Assembly: GCA_904420175.1 (NCBI GenBank)
Contig: CAJFUF010000007.1
Coordinates: 1-64,000 of the forward strand
Origin: Candidatus Schneewindia gallinarum
GTDB taxonomy: Bacteria; Bacillota; Clostridia; Oscillospirales; Ruminococcaceae
DNA: 64,000 nucleotides
Direction: 5' to 3'
Part shown: positions 63,575-64,000 of the stretch, piece by piece
Position numbering within the stretch: position 1 is the stretch's first letter
Layout: each line of letters begins with the position of its first letter
Translations under genes and position numbers: made by a program
The notes under the pieces: model-generated
The model's input: the letters and a program-made list of their open reading frames with translations, nothing else
Told to the model about the DNA's origin: nothing
Databases searched by the model: none

Positions 63575-64000
63575 CTAGATCTCCATAATTTCCTTTTCTT
63601 TTTTCTCTATGACCTCGTCAATTTTCTTGCAGTAGCTGTCCGTCAGCTTCTGCACCTTGGTCTCGGCATTTTTCAGATCGTCCTCTGTCATCTCGCCCGC
63701 TTTCTTTTGCGCCTTGAACTTATCCAGCGCATCCCTGCGGATGTTCCGGACGGCAACCTTGCCCTCCTCCCCGTATTTGGAGATGGTTTTCACCAGTTCC
63801 TTTCTGCGCTCCTCCGTCAGCTGGGGGAACACAATGCGGATGAGACGTCCATCATTGGTGGGATTGATTCCAAGGTCGGAGGTCTGGATGGCCTTTTCAA
63901 TGCTGCCCAGGGTGGACGCATCCCACGGCTGGATAACCAGAATGCGCGCCTCCGATACGGATACGGCGGCCATCTGGTTAATGGCCGTCGGCGTGCCGTA
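63575..64000 (-). CDS. frr: Ribosome recycling factor, 5' end cut by window
   Basis: The reading frame runs through the right edge of the window, so the first part of the gene is missing. The 141 residues present begin YGTPTAINQMAAVS, which matches the RRF region some 45 residues into the protein, and continue to the C-terminal KKIDEVIEKKEKEIMEI. RRF with EF-G splits the ribosome after termination. A family length of about 185 residues means that roughly 45 N-terminal residues are outside. pyrH is the expected neighbour beyond the edge. Confidence 0.96.
   Translation of the reverse strand, partial: YGTPTAINQMAAVSVSEARILVIQPWDASTLGSIEKAIQTSDLGINPTNDGRLIRIVFPQLTEERRKELVKTISKYGEEGKVAVRNIRRDALDKFKAQKKAGEMTEDDLKNAETKVQKLTDSYCKKIDEVIEKKEKEIMEI

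Noticed and set aside
1-64000. CRISPR arrays, insertion sequences, integrases and prophage genes
   Set aside because: No regular repeat-spacer array, transposase or integrase-like gene was found; every gene is a recognised chromosomal family.

Overview
This 64 kb window comes from the chromosome of a low-redundancy, moderately GC-rich Firmicute, most likely a spore-forming Clostridia of the Oscillospirales type (inference). The reasons are a PolC-type replicase, a T-box leader, DivIVA and SepF, a SpoIVFA/SpoIVFB-like pair, split transketolase, a YerC-type repressor, and the orders frr-uppS-cdsA-dxr-rseP-ispG-polC and tig-clpP-clpX-lon-engB-lysA. Every gene but one lies on the minus strand. 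No mobile element, CRISPR array, prophage or rRNA was seen. The content is almost entirely core housekeeping.

Layout, left to right (transcription runs right to left). 1-350: three tRNA genes (Phe, Asp, Val) behind one strong promoter. 350-2,345: hslO, a methyltransferase and yerC. 2,337-10,160: tig-clpP-clpX-lon-engB-lysA, covering chaperone and proteolysis functions, a ribosome-assembly GTPase and lysine synthesis. 10,168-15,320: rplS with its leader, then lepB-rbgA-rnhB-yraN-thrC and a metallophosphoesterase. 15,373-19,065: a nucleoside hydrolase and a radical-SAM pair. 19,066-25,050: a LytM/SpoIVFB pair, then two secreted wall enzymes, a GHL10-type hydrolase and a 1,021-residue protein ending in an amidase domain. 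25,093-27,682: a T-box RNA controlling an XRE-cupin regulator and an acyl-CoA synthetase. 27,656-31,060: two HAD phosphatases flanking the split transketolase.

31,065-47,250 looks like one long co-oriented cluster: miaB, an iron-sulfur-flavoprotein-like gene, a YlbF protein with a Cys-rich tail, mutS, mutL, miaA, an HlyD-like membrane protein, yggS, sepF, ylmH, divIVA, ileS, lspA and rluA. It joins tRNA modification, mismatch repair, division-site proteins and isoleucyl-tRNA synthesis. 47,286-52,177: uvrB-uvrA. 52,217-54,287: radC and, divergently, the only plus-strand gene, a second RluA-type pseudouridine synthase. 54,302-64,000: polC, the isoprenoid and phospholipid genes, and frr, cut by the window edge.

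The most interesting points are the T-box in front of an acyl-CoA synthetase operon, whose specifier is hard to read; the neighbouring Fe-S/flavin/Cys-tail genes around miaB; the lone HlyD-like protein in the division cluster; and the multi-domain amidase beside a GHL10 hydrolase. I saw no convincing wholly new system. Start codons were re-chosen from Shine-Dalgarno (SD) spacing in many genes, and this is stated in each entry.
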